Below are positions 52,016 to 61,217 of a stretch of 64,000 nt of DNA, piece after piece. The notes under the pieces were generated by a model, which was not told the origin of the DNA, did no database searches, and saw nothing but the letters and a program-made list of their open reading frames with translations. Made by a program: the position numbers and the translations under genes. Within the stretch, counting starts at the first letter, position 1; every line of letters starts with the position of its first letter. The DNA is from Karstenula rhodostoma CBS 690.94 (Eukaryota; Ascomycota; Dothideomycetes; Pleosporales; Didymosphaeriaceae), in NCBI GenBank assembly GCA_010093485.1, contig MU001500.1:940198-1004197 (forward strand), given 5' to 3'.

Positions 52016-53842
52016 ATGCACGAGAAGCCGCTGACAGTAGCGAGCTACGCTGCCGGAGCCTCTCTCGCCGCCATCACGCTTGTCTACGTCTTTGGACCGA
52101 CCTTCTTCCTCGACGACGAAGCATCGAGCTCGCGCAAGAAGGGCGTTGTGGGCCTGAGCAATACTGCCAACGACTGCTTTATCAACTCGGTCCTCCAAGC
52201 CCTCGCCGGCCTCCCCGATTTACGCATATACCTCATTCGCGAGTTACACAGGCGGGAGCTTGACGGTCCGGAACTCTACCATGTCGACCCGGAGAAATTG
52301 ACTCTCGAGAGGAGAGCTACAAAACCATGGAAGTTGGAGGGACTGCAAAAGGGCTTGGTCACACATGCCCTGAAGGAAGTTTTGGACAGCCTCAACGAGC
52401 GACCCATCTACAAGAAGACGATATCCCCACAGCCCTTCATCCGGGCGCTGGAGCACGCTTTCGGCACGCGCATTAGCAGACAGCAGCAGGACGCCCAGGA
52501 GTTTCTTCAGATCGTGACGGAGCGCCTTTGCGACGAGTACCATGCCGGAACCAAGGCGCGACGGCAAGCACAGAGGATCGACTTACCGATCGACGGTGAT
52601 ATTGCGTCAGAGAGGCAGGAGATTGCCGATCAATTTGATATGGCCCCGCTGGAAGCTTCAAATCTTCCCAAAGATGATGCAGCTGCGGAGCCGGACACGG
52701 ATAGTGACGACTCGTCAGCTATTGAAGAGGGTTTCCCCTTCGAAGGTAAAATCGAATCGCAGATCGAATGTCTAACCTGCGGTTTCAAACCTAAGCCATC
52801 ATCGTCCGCATTCGTCACGTTAACACTTAGCGTACCCCAGACATCTTCGACATCACTGAATAAATGTCTCGACGGTGTCTTCAAGGTGGAACACATTGAC
52901 GACTTCAAATGCGAGTATTGCCGCTTGGATCACGCTATCAAAAGTAAAACCAAGGAGCTGGGACGGGCGTCTACCCCTGAAATCCAGCGCGCATTGCAAT
53001 CCGACATTGACAAACTCCAAGAGGCGCTGAAAAGCGATCCTGAAAAGCCGCCGGAGGGCGTGGAGCTGCCGGACTCGAGCCTGGCTCCCAAACGTCGAAT
53101 TGCTCGCCACATGTACATCTCATCGTTTCCCAAAGTTCTCGCTCTGCATCTGTCACGTTCTGTCTTCGCAATTGGCACCGTTTCTTCAAAGAATCTTGCC
53201 AAAGTAAACTTTCCCGAATCTCTACCTTTGGGAGGCATACTCAATCACAAGAACTACCACCTGCTAGGGATGGTGAGCCACAAAGGCACGCATAATAGCG
53301 GGCATTATGAATCGTTCCGACGCCAAGTCCAACCTGTACCATATTCTACTCCGCACTCGTTCGGTACAGAAGGAGTGTATAGCATGCATGGCACCCCGAA
53401 CCCATCGGCAGCGCAGAGTCCACGATTATCGGCTGTCAACCTTCCCAACGGTACCGGTCGTGGATCACCTCTCCCTGCAACACCGATTCTAAATTCTCCT
53501 TCAACCAGGTCGTTTTCATCACAATCGCGGTCCTCAAATATCTCGCCTTCGATAGCACCGACTTCCACACCACGCGAAAGTTACTCCCCAAACGCTTCTT
53601 CATCCCCCACATCAGCAACAACAACGACAACGCGACCAAAGAGCTTGAAGTCCATTAAAGGATCGATCAGGGAAAAGGCTCACGACGCAAATCCACTCAA
53701 GAAGAGATCGAAACGAGCCAACAACCGCTGGTGGCGGATCAGCGACGAAAAGGTAAAGGAAAGTAAAACCAGCGAAGTTCTAGGCATGCAAAAGGAGGTC
53801 TACCTGCTGTTTTACGAGCTCGATAGAAGGAGTGAAGGGTAG
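52016..53842 (+). CDS. Ubiquitin C-terminal hydrolase, UBP16-like with membrane anchor
   Basis: USP-type deubiquitinase, one exon, 608 aa. N-terminal hydrophobic segment LTVASYAAGASLAAITLVYVF suggests membrane anchoring; yeast Ubp16 sits in the mitochondrial outer membrane. Catalytic Cys box GLSNTANDCFINSVLQALAG (Cys in NDCF). RISRQQQDAQEFLQIVTERL is the QQDAHEF-type box; two zinc-binding CxxC pairs occur in IECLTCGF and FKCEYCRL, as in USP finger regions. His box HLLGMVSHKGTHNSGHYESF. A Ser/Pro/Thr-rich insert of about 110 residues (53370-53650) then separates the His box from RWWRISDEKV and the final YLLFYELDR. The start is the first ATG downstream of the open leader. Confidence 0.93.
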   Translation: MHEKPLTVASYAAGASLAAITLVYVFGPTFFLDDEASSSRKKGVVGLSNTANDCFINSVLQALAGLPDLRIYLIRELHRRELDGPELYHVDPEKLTLERRATKPWKLEGLQKGLVTHALKEVLDSLNERPIYKKTISPQPFIRALEHAFGTRISRQQQDAQEFLQIVTERLCDEYHAGTKARRQAQRIDLPIDGDIASERQEIADQFDMAPLEASNLPKDDAAAEPDTDSDDSSAIEEGFPFEGKIESQIECLTCGFKPKPSSSAFVTLTLSVPQTSSTSLNKCLDGVFKVEHIDDFKCEYCRLDHAIKSKTKELGRASTPEIQRALQSDIDKLQEALKSDPEKPPEGVELPDSSLAPKRRIARHMYISSFPKVLALHLSRSVFAIGTVSSKNLAKVNFPESLPLGGILNHKNYHLLGMVSHKGTHNSGHYESFRRQVQPVPYSTPHSFGTEGVYSMHGTPNPSAAQSPRLSAVNLPNGTGRGSPLPATPILNSPSTRSFSSQSRSSNISPSIAPTSTPRESYSPNASSSPTSATTTTTRPKSLKSIKGSIREKAHDANPLKKRSKRANNRWWRISDEKVKESKTSEVLGMQKEVYLLFYELDRRSEG

Positions 53843-54470
53843 CGACATCTAGCCTGCATGGCATGATCTTTTTGCGGCATTCATCACATGGTTTCTTGGA
53901 GTTTTGTGGCATATTGACTTTGTTGGCAGCACGAGAGGTTCCTCTGCAATCTGCAAATTTTGTGTATATACCAACGTAGAAGTAGATGTCTCGGATGGCC
54001 CAGGCATGCCCTCTGTTGATATGGGATTGGCTGCTAGCGATTTATCAGCATAGCCTTGATTGGCCGATAACCTCGAGCTTATATCAAGCATTTGAGCGAT
54101 CATACAACCCCACCTCCACCATATACGCCTTCGTGTATGTGATGCAACGTCCACTGTAAACTTACGTTACACGAAGGTCGCAGTAGCAACACGCTGCAGC
54201 ATTGTTGTTGATCATTCCAGCCTTGGGTGCCCTCGCATGTGCTGGAAATACATGGCAGTAGACAGCTGCTGCCTGATATAAAAGTATCCCACATCACGGT
54301 CTCGTTTCTGTCTTCGAAGTACCGGGACATTTATATGGGTCAAACCCACCCCAGACACAAATCACATCAAATCGAATCGCCTCTACCGCACAACTTCCCT
54401 TCCTTCCTTCCTTCCTTCCTTCCTTCCTTCCTTCCTTCCTTCCTTCCTTCATACAGAATACCACCCCAAC
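53843..54470. other. Intergenic with 5' leader microsatellite
   Basis: About 630 bp between the deubiquitinase stop and the oxidoreductase start; the right-hand end holds the TTCC microsatellite. No gene seen. Confidence 0.6.
54400..54450 (+). repeat. (TTCC)n microsatellite in the 5' leader
   Basis: About twelve and a half uninterrupted TTCC copies, 21 bp upstream of the ATG at 54471, so most likely in the promoter or 5' UTR of the oxidoreductase. Confidence 0.95.
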
Positions 54471-56226
54471 ATGCCCCCCGCGGCCACCACGGCCTCGCCC
54501 CCCTCCGCCTTCGACCAGGACGTCTTCCTCAAAGCCCCAGGGACTCAGCTCTTCCTCAACCCGCCCCGCATCCTCGTCATCGGCGCCGGGTCCCGCGGCT
54601 CTGCGTACGCCGCCGCGGCGCTCTCGTCGACGAACAGCATCGTCGCTGCCGTCGCGGAGCCCGTCGCGTACAAGCGCGCTGCTTTTGGGCGGAAGTACGT
54701 GTGGGGTGGGGGTGGGGGTGAGGCGGAGGTAGGGCAGGCGTTTGAGGGGTGGAGGGAGTGGGTGGGGTATGAGACTGGGAGGCGGGAGAGGGAGAGGAAT
54801 GGGTGAGTTGCCTTTTTTTTCTTTTTTGTCCTTGGTTGGGCGTGCTGACGGGAGACAGGGAGCAGGTGGAGCCCGGGGTCGATGCGGTGTTTGTGTGTGT
54901 GCTGGATGAGATGCATGAGGAGGTTGTGTGTGGGATTGCGGGGCTCGGCGTGCATGTCTGCTGTGAGAAGCCGTTGGCTACGCGGCTGCAGAGTTGTGTG
55001 AACATCTACAGGGCGCTGCAGGGCGCGAAGCAGGATAGCGTGGATGGGGAGAGGAAAGAGACCATCTTTGGGATCTGCCATGTCCTGAGGTATAGCCCGC
55101 ATAACATGATGTTGAGGGATTTGGTGCTGGAGAAGGACGTCATTGGCGATGTGCTGAGTGTTGAGCACGTGGAGCCCGTTGGCTGGTGGCACTTTTCGCA
55201 TGTGAGTGGGGCGTGGTTTGCGTTGCTGTGGTCGCTGACGAAAGACAGAGCTACGTGAGAGGCAACTGGAGGAAAGAGTCCAAGACAGCGCCGTCGCTTC
55301 TGACGAAGTCGTGTCATGACATTGACTTCATACTGTGGATGCTTTGCTCTCCACCGGCGAAGTCTGGGCTGGGGCCGCATCTTCCCTCATACGTGACCTC
55401 TACTGGTTCCAGGAAGTTCTTCCGAAAAGAGCGAAAGCCAAAAGCGGCCGGAGACGCAACGAATTGCCTCTCTTGCCCTCATGAAAGAGACTGCCTCTAC
55501 AGCGCTCCCAAGATCTACCACGACAGACATCTGCAACAAGGTAACACAGACTGGCCTGTCAAGATTGTGAACCCGGAGATTGAGGAAATCTACAAAACCG
55601 CTGGGGCAGCAGCAGCTACAAAGCAATTGTTCAAGAACCTTGGTGAGGACTACGCGGCGGACACTCCAGTCGCTGAGGTCGAGGCGAGGCCTTGGTTCGG
55701 CCGGTGCGTGTGGGAAGCGGATAATGATGTTTGCGATGACCAGAGCGTGACTATCACTTGGGACGATGATCCACTCCTCTCAGAAGATGACGGTCGACCG
55801 GTCCTCAAAGGACGAGGAGCAAAGACGGCGCAGATTCACATGGTCGCCTTCACAGAGAAGATCTGCGAGAGACGTGGACGAATCTACGGTACGAAGGGCG
55901 AGATCGAGTACGACAGCACGACCATAAGGGTTCACGATTTTGCGACCGGCAAGACGGAAGTCCACAAACCGCATCTCGCAGCCGGTGGCCACGGAGGCGG
56001 TGACGAAGGCCTAGCGCGCCAATTCCTCATGGCGGTCGAGGCCGTCGATTCCAAGTGCATGTCTGCGGCCGACGCCCAGCGCGAGTTCCTCGGCTGCGAC
56101 CTCGAGGAGGCGTTCAGAAGTCATGCCATGGTCTTTGCGGCTGAAGACGCCCGGACGAAGCGGCAAGTTGTCGACTGGAAGCAGTGGTGGGCAGACCAGG
56201 TGGAAGCGCAATTACACGGATTGTAG
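54471..56226 (+). CDS. Gfo/Idh/MocA-family oxidoreductase with cysteine cluster
   Basis: NAD(P)-dependent oxidoreductase of the glucose-fructose oxidoreductase/inositol dehydrogenase superfamily. Exon 1 (54471-54803) has the Rossmann motif RILVIGAGSRGSAYAAAALS; exon 2 (about 54860-55201) reads PGVDAVFVCVLDEMHEEVV, then VHVCCEKPLA, with the EKP motif that carries the catalytic-site Lys. Exon 3 (from about 55250) has SYVRGNWRKE, LLTKSCHDIDFILWML (the substrate-domain Lys..His-Asp motif) and, unusually, NCLSCPHERDCLYSAPKIYH with three closely spaced cysteines (C-x2-C-x5-C). The end is GGDEGLARQFLMAVEA, then DWKQWWADQVEAQLHG. Introns are short, the first followed by a GACAG acceptor. Substrate unknown; some fungal proteins of this kind are labelled StrI-like. 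Confidence 0.85.
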
Positions 56227-57980
56227 TACGAAGCGCCGACGGGCGACGGACGGCGGCTTCCGTAGACGATGGAGCTGGGCGCGTACGAACGCATAGACGT
56301 CTTGAGGCTCTGTCGAAACCGCGATGATGCCAGTGTCGCTCCCCCGCGATGCGTCGGTCGTCTGAGCAGGTTCACGAAGGATTCCGTTTCTGGGCAATTA
56401 GCGGTAATTCCTCTTCCCGCTTCGGAAAGAAAGTATCCGGTTCGAGGTTATTTTGGGATATATCGAGCAGTGAATGACACTAATATATCCATTTCGGGAG
56501 CATGGGCGCTTAACCAGGGTGGTTTGACAGTGACACATGGCACCTTGAGGCTCAACGGAGGATAACGCAAGCCTTCCTAGATGCGGGCGCCAGCCCTACC
56601 GTCGATGAGCGTCTCCGGGTGCAACGTCTGGAACAGTGTCGGCGCTTCGTGGGCATTGTCGATGGAGCCAATGGCGAGCGCTGATATGTCGTGGACCGCG
56701 AGAGAACAAGACGGGCGCAAACTGGCGTTCCCGCAGTCCCGAGGGTCGGCGTGAAAACAGGGCGAGTACGGTCAGCGCATCGATAGCGCTGGGTCGAGAC
56801 TGGGTCGGACGCAAAGGCGGTGGGCGAGGCCTCAGACCCGGAAAGGCAGGAGTACACACAACGCGTGCCCGACGCGTTCTCTCGTGAGCGATTTACGAGC
56901 GTGTTATAGTCGTGAAGTGCGTACCGGGTCGCCGTCTGTGAGTCACAAGTGTCGGTATGCAGGCTGGCCTTGGTGTAGGGGAGAAACGAAACTTTGCAGC
57001 GTCGTGGCCCAATCGCTAGGCTGGACAGCGATGACTCTTCACAGGTGCATGCGAGGGCGGTGGATGGGGCTAGACACGTCGGCGCTCGACGGTCGCGGGG
57101 ACGCTGCCGAAGCGGTGTAAACATGTCTGTGCTGCGGTATTGGAGACATGTGGTTGGAGAGGCGGCGTTTCTGTGCATTGCGGTGAATTACACCGTGTAA
57201 GCATTGCCTTTTCCATGTCGGGAAGCGAGCCGAGCGCTAACGCCCATCCACAACATCCAACCACGACACCTCACTGGGACGTGCAGCTGTAACTGCCGCT
57301 CGCGCCTATACCATCCCTCTCGAGGTAGCTCTTCTCTCTTGCGAACGCTGCCGCTTCTTCCCGGTTTCAACTTAGCCAGCCATTATGCAGCGCGTCGCCG
57401 TGCTCTTCCTCTTTGGTATAGACGCTTCTGCACCTCACCGCCCCCCGGCCACTGAGCGTCAAGAATCCCCAGAGCCTTACCGGGTGCAGGATGCATGGAA
57501 GCAAGAATAGTAGTAGCGTTCGAGGAGACCGGTTCAGTCCGTGTACTCGCCCACGAGCCGCTTGTTTCACGCTCCACGTACACACGCTGATACCACCCCC
57601 CTACTGCTGTATACCCTCCACGCCGGGTCTTGGGAACTCGACGAGATCGTGTTTCAGAATGTTTTAGCGCTAGGCCGCGCTGGGGCTGCGCGCTCGTGGG
57701 CCAGTCGTTGCGTGAGCTTCGTCCCGGGAAGAATAAGAACCCAGAGCTCCGCCGCACAACCACACTTCACTCCAGCATTCATCATCGCGAGCTTGCACTG
57801 TCTACGAGCTCTCCGTTCCGTTTCTCTTGTGTCTTGGACCCCACGGAGCTGGCTCTCCATTTTAATTCCTGTTCATAATCGTTTGTTCTTTGACACTCAG
57901 ACGTAAGTCGTTGGATATCAACCATCTCTTGTCGAGCAGATTCTTATTTCGTACAGTCCGGTAGTCATTCCACTTCCACA
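56227..57980. other. 1.75-kb non-coding stretch upstream of the large conserved gene
   Basis: No domain-bearing frame was recognised. The right part is C/T-rich and probably holds the promoter and a long leader with several short upstream frames for the gene at 57981. A minus-strand frame of about 208 codons (56552-57178) is Arg/Ser/Thr-rich and looks like chance. Confidence 0.5.
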
Positions 57981-59768
57981 ATGTTCAACCGACAGACAAC
58001 ACCACCGACCACTAGCTTCAGCTTCATGCCGGGCAGTGTTGGCTCAGTTTCCGACTGCACCTACTACTCACATAACGCCTCGCCTGCTGCATCCGTCATG
58101 ACTGCAAACACCACACCGCCACGATCACCAATCAGGCAACATGGCCCGCTTCTCCTCCCCAAGGTCCGGACGCAAGATCAGATTGCCGAACCTACTGGTG
58201 GTCCCGTGAGACATCGCCGGACGACGTCTACCTCCAGCAGCCTGGGCGGCTACGGTTCCGCATACAGCCCCTACTCTCGCCCCAGCTCCATGATCCGCCG
58301 CGGTTCCAGCCCCTTCAACCACCATGCCAACAGCACCGTTGGCTCACCGGTTTCGACGGCTTCATACGACTTGGGCCTCGCCACTTCGACTCTCAATTCC
58401 CCCATTACCTTCTCCCTGGAGTCCCGCAGAGCTTCCTACGCTGCGCATGGCCGCTCGCGATCTGCCAATGCAGTGCCCCGTCACGCACGCTCTGGTTCCG
58501 CCGGAAGCATCGACGAGTCGCTCATCACTCGCTTTGGCTTTCCCACCTACCGCAACTTGCCCTCCTACGTGACTTCTTCAGGCGTCTCTCAGCCAACCAT
58601 GATCACTGCCATGCCAACCACAACCTACAGTGAGCCTCAGGAGGTTACGTACACCGCCACGACCACCCAGGACTACACCTTCACCGACTTTGATCCCGCC
58701 CCAGCAGTGCAATACCCCTTCAACACCGAAGTCAACTTTGACAGCTTCCCTCCTCTGCCCACCTCTTCGCTCTTGGAGTACCTTACAGCGCCCAACCCCT
58801 CCCCTGCTCTAGTGAGCCGCGTTGCCAGCGTGCCCCGCGGCACAAACACGCACTTCTGGTGGGACGTCCGCAACCTGCGCTCCTGGGAGGACTTCAACAT
58901 GTCCACCATCACGTCCCTGCCCTCGGTGCTGCCCCTCCTCGAAGTCCCAGTGACGTCCACCTTCCTCCCCGAGCCCTCGCGCCAGACGCTCCAGCCCGAA
59001 AACCAGTCGGCCCTCCACGACATGTACGCCAACTACTACGCGACCAAGATCAACGCCGCGCTCGAGGTCGCCCAGGGCAGCACGCACATGGTGATGCGCG
59101 CGCTCAAGTCGCACCCAGGCCTACGCCCTCAGCCCGACTTCGTCTCCTCGTACCCGTCCGACTACGAAAAGACCATCTACGGCGACGCCCGCGGGCGCGT
59201 CGTCGGGCTCGTCAAGTGCTACGACCAGTGGAACACGGGCATGCGCGGGGAGTCGCCGCCCAAGCAGGTGCTGTACCTGCAGGGGCTGGCGCACCTGCAG
59301 CGCGTGATGCGCGAGCACGGGTGCCGCTACGGCTTCATCATGACGGAGATCGAGCTGCTGTGCGTGCGTGCGGGCGGCGCGTCGAGCACCAACGCCATGG
59401 ATCCCACCACCGTCAACGCGCAGACGGGCGTCCCGCTCTTCGGGTTCCTCGAGACCAGCGCCCCCATCCGCCTGTCCACGGCGGGCTTCTCGCCCGACGG
59501 CAGCTTCCAGATGACGGCGCCTCTCGCGCTGTGGTATCTCCACATGCTGGCCAAGGAGAACCCGTTCGAGGGCATGGGCACGTGGCGCATGGACGTCGGC
59601 GGGCCCGCGGCGTTGACGAGGCAGAATTGCCTGGAGAAGGACGCGTGGGTGCCGAAGCCGCAGCTGGGGGAGAAGCGCGAGGCGAAGAGGGTGCGCGGGT
59701 GGGTGTTCCCCGAGGAGCCGTTGAGCAAGCGGGAGTGCGGCCGGGGGAAGAGGAAGGGCAATGCCTGA
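57981..59768 (+). CDS. Large conserved fungal protein with disordered N-terminus
   Basis: Single-exon protein of 595 residues. The first half (to about residue 230) is Ser/Thr/Pro/Arg-rich (RRTTSTSSSLGGYGSAYSPY, SMIRRGSSPF, SRSANAVPRHARSGSAG) with many potential phosphorylation sites. The ordered half begins FPPLPTSSLLEYLTAPNP and has FWWDVRNLRSWEDFNMSTIT, DMYANYYATKINAALEVAQG, YLQGLAHLQRVMREHGCRYG, FIMTEIELLCVRAG and APLALWYLHMLAKENPFEGM, which look strongly structured and conserved. I do not recognise a catalytic motif. I recall related fungal proteins carrying the label sialidase, but no Asp-box or other sialidase feature is visible, so I do not use that name. The C-terminus is basic (KRECGRGKRKGNA). 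The long upstream region suggests regulated expression. Confidence 0.82.
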   Translation: MFNRQTTPPTTSFSFMPGSVGSVSDCTYYSHNASPAASVMTANTTPPRSPIRQHGPLLLPKVRTQDQIAEPTGGPVRHRRTTSTSSSLGGYGSAYSPYSRPSSMIRRGSSPFNHHANSTVGSPVSTASYDLGLATSTLNSPITFSLESRRASYAAHGRSRSANAVPRHARSGSAGSIDESLITRFGFPTYRNLPSYVTSSGVSQPTMITAMPTTTYSEPQEVTYTATTTQDYTFTDFDPAPAVQYPFNTEVNFDSFPPLPTSSLLEYLTAPNPSPALVSRVASVPRGTNTHFWWDVRNLRSWEDFNMSTITSLPSVLPLLEVPVTSTFLPEPSRQTLQPENQSALHDMYANYYATKINAALEVAQGSTHMVMRALKSHPGLRPQPDFVSSYPSDYEKTIYGDARGRVVGLVKCYDQWNTGMRGESPPKQVLYLQGLAHLQRVMREHGCRYGFIMTEIELLCVRAGGASSTNAMDPTTVNAQTGVPLFGFLETSAPIRLSTAGFSPDGSFQMTAPLALWYLHMLAKENPFEGMGTWRMDVGGPAALTRQNCLEKDAWVPKPQLGEKREAKRVRGWVFPEEPLSKRECGRGKRKGNA

Positions 59769-61217
59769 GTTTGGTTTCGTTTGGCTGCCATGTGCTGGTT
59801 GCGTGGTGGTGTGGTTCGCCTTCTTTTTTCCTGTCTCTGGTTTTCGTCCGAGATGCATCTTGGTTTTGGATTTGGGTTTTATGATTGGACGTGGTTATGA
59901 TGCATTGGATGGCGTCTTTTTGATTGCATTTAGGGAGTACCCATATGGCTTAGCTGCCTGTCGTTTCAGACATTAATCGTATTGATTGTTCACATCACGT
60001 TTACATCTCTCGTCCTTCTCAAAGCAGCTACTTACCTAAAAATCCCAAAGTCTGGTCTTGGACCATGTACAACTTAACTTCAGCACTCGTTGCCAGTGAT
60101 TGGAACAAAGGAGCCTGGGTCAACTTGACTCGCGTTGCGAATCTGCACGTCGCGTCTGATATGATTGGCTGCCGTCACTCGATGAGGTCTGCACATATGC
60201 AATTCCCAGGTCCTATCCTGACGTTTTGGCGCTGCAGACACGGTACATTTTGGTGGGATTTGGATTCTGACGGCCGGGTCATGCAACAAGCATACCGAGG
60301 CGGCTTCTTTGTGTGTCAGTGGGTATTTTGTACAGGCGTAGGATGTCATGGGCGGATTATTGAAGGTTCGCCTCCTCGGGACGATATCTCGCGCGAAAAG
60401 AGAAAGAGGTCGAAGTAGAGGGACATGCGGGAACACAATGCACACGAGGAGAAGAACAAAACTGCAGGCTTTGTGTCTATTTGTTGCCTGCCCTCGCAAC
60501 ACTCGATAAACCATGACGGGTGGTGACGGGGCCTGTTGCCCGAAGATGGGTGGTGCCCGACGGGAGTCGTGATCGGAGGTCGGAGAGCTAGACCCCATCG
60601 GGGCGCTTTTACCATCCCGCGCCCCGCTTCTGCTCAAGCTGGACGCCCGATCCTGGCCTCTCCGACTGCGAGCTGGAGAAGGGTTGAAGACAGAGCCTGC
60701 AGCGCCCAGTGCTGCTCGCACGTACAAGCTACGGTTACGAGAAAACAGCAGTGGTGTGCAGATGGGAGGGTTTGGTGTCTGCGTGGCGGGGAAGCTCGCG
60801 GGGTGATTGGCCCCGGGACCACTTAGCGCGTGGCCGTAGTGCGATAAGGGACGGAACGTCATCCGAGCTCACTAATAGCTAGCAACAGGCGGATAGACGC
60901 GGTCTTGCGGCTGCGCGTGTAGGATTTTGGTACAGAGCGCGCACACCGCTCACGTCTCTTCTATTCTCACTGTGTACTGTGTTGCGAGCAGACGTGCACT
61001 CCATCCCATTGTTGACCTTTGTCGGGTTCCTGGGTTGCTAGCTTTGCTTGCCTCTTATCGCCGCCGTCGCGCGCTTTCGCTGTAAAGGCCCGAGAAGACA
61101 GGTAAATTCCCCGAGCAAGACTTTGTCCGTCGCGCTCCAGTGGCAGAATTGACTTGTATCCAGGAATCACTTGGTCCAGCTTCGAATTGGTGCCATTGAG
61201 CCCCCAAAGCGGCCAAC
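59769..61217. other. Intergenic upstream of GCV2
   Basis: About 1.45 kb with the 3' flank of the large conserved gene and the GCV2 promoter. A 260-codon minus-strand frame (60080-60862) shows no domain, no sensible start context and mixed composition, and is treated as chance. Confidence 0.55.

Noticed and set aside
52016..53842. Treating 51920 as the start of the UBP16-like gene
   Set aside because: The open frame extends upstream to 51920, but the ATG at 52016 is in better agreement with a short N-terminus followed by the membrane segment, and the extension is Cys/Leu-rich leader-like sequence.
58859..59884. 341-codon plus-strand frame and a long minus-strand frame inside the large conserved gene
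   Set aside because: GC-rich third positions of the real gene open the other frames; the products are Arg/Ala/Pro-rich without any motif.
60080..60862. 260-codon minus-strand frame upstream of GCV2
   Set aside because: Mixed composition, no recognisable domain, unsupported by any splice or promoter feature.
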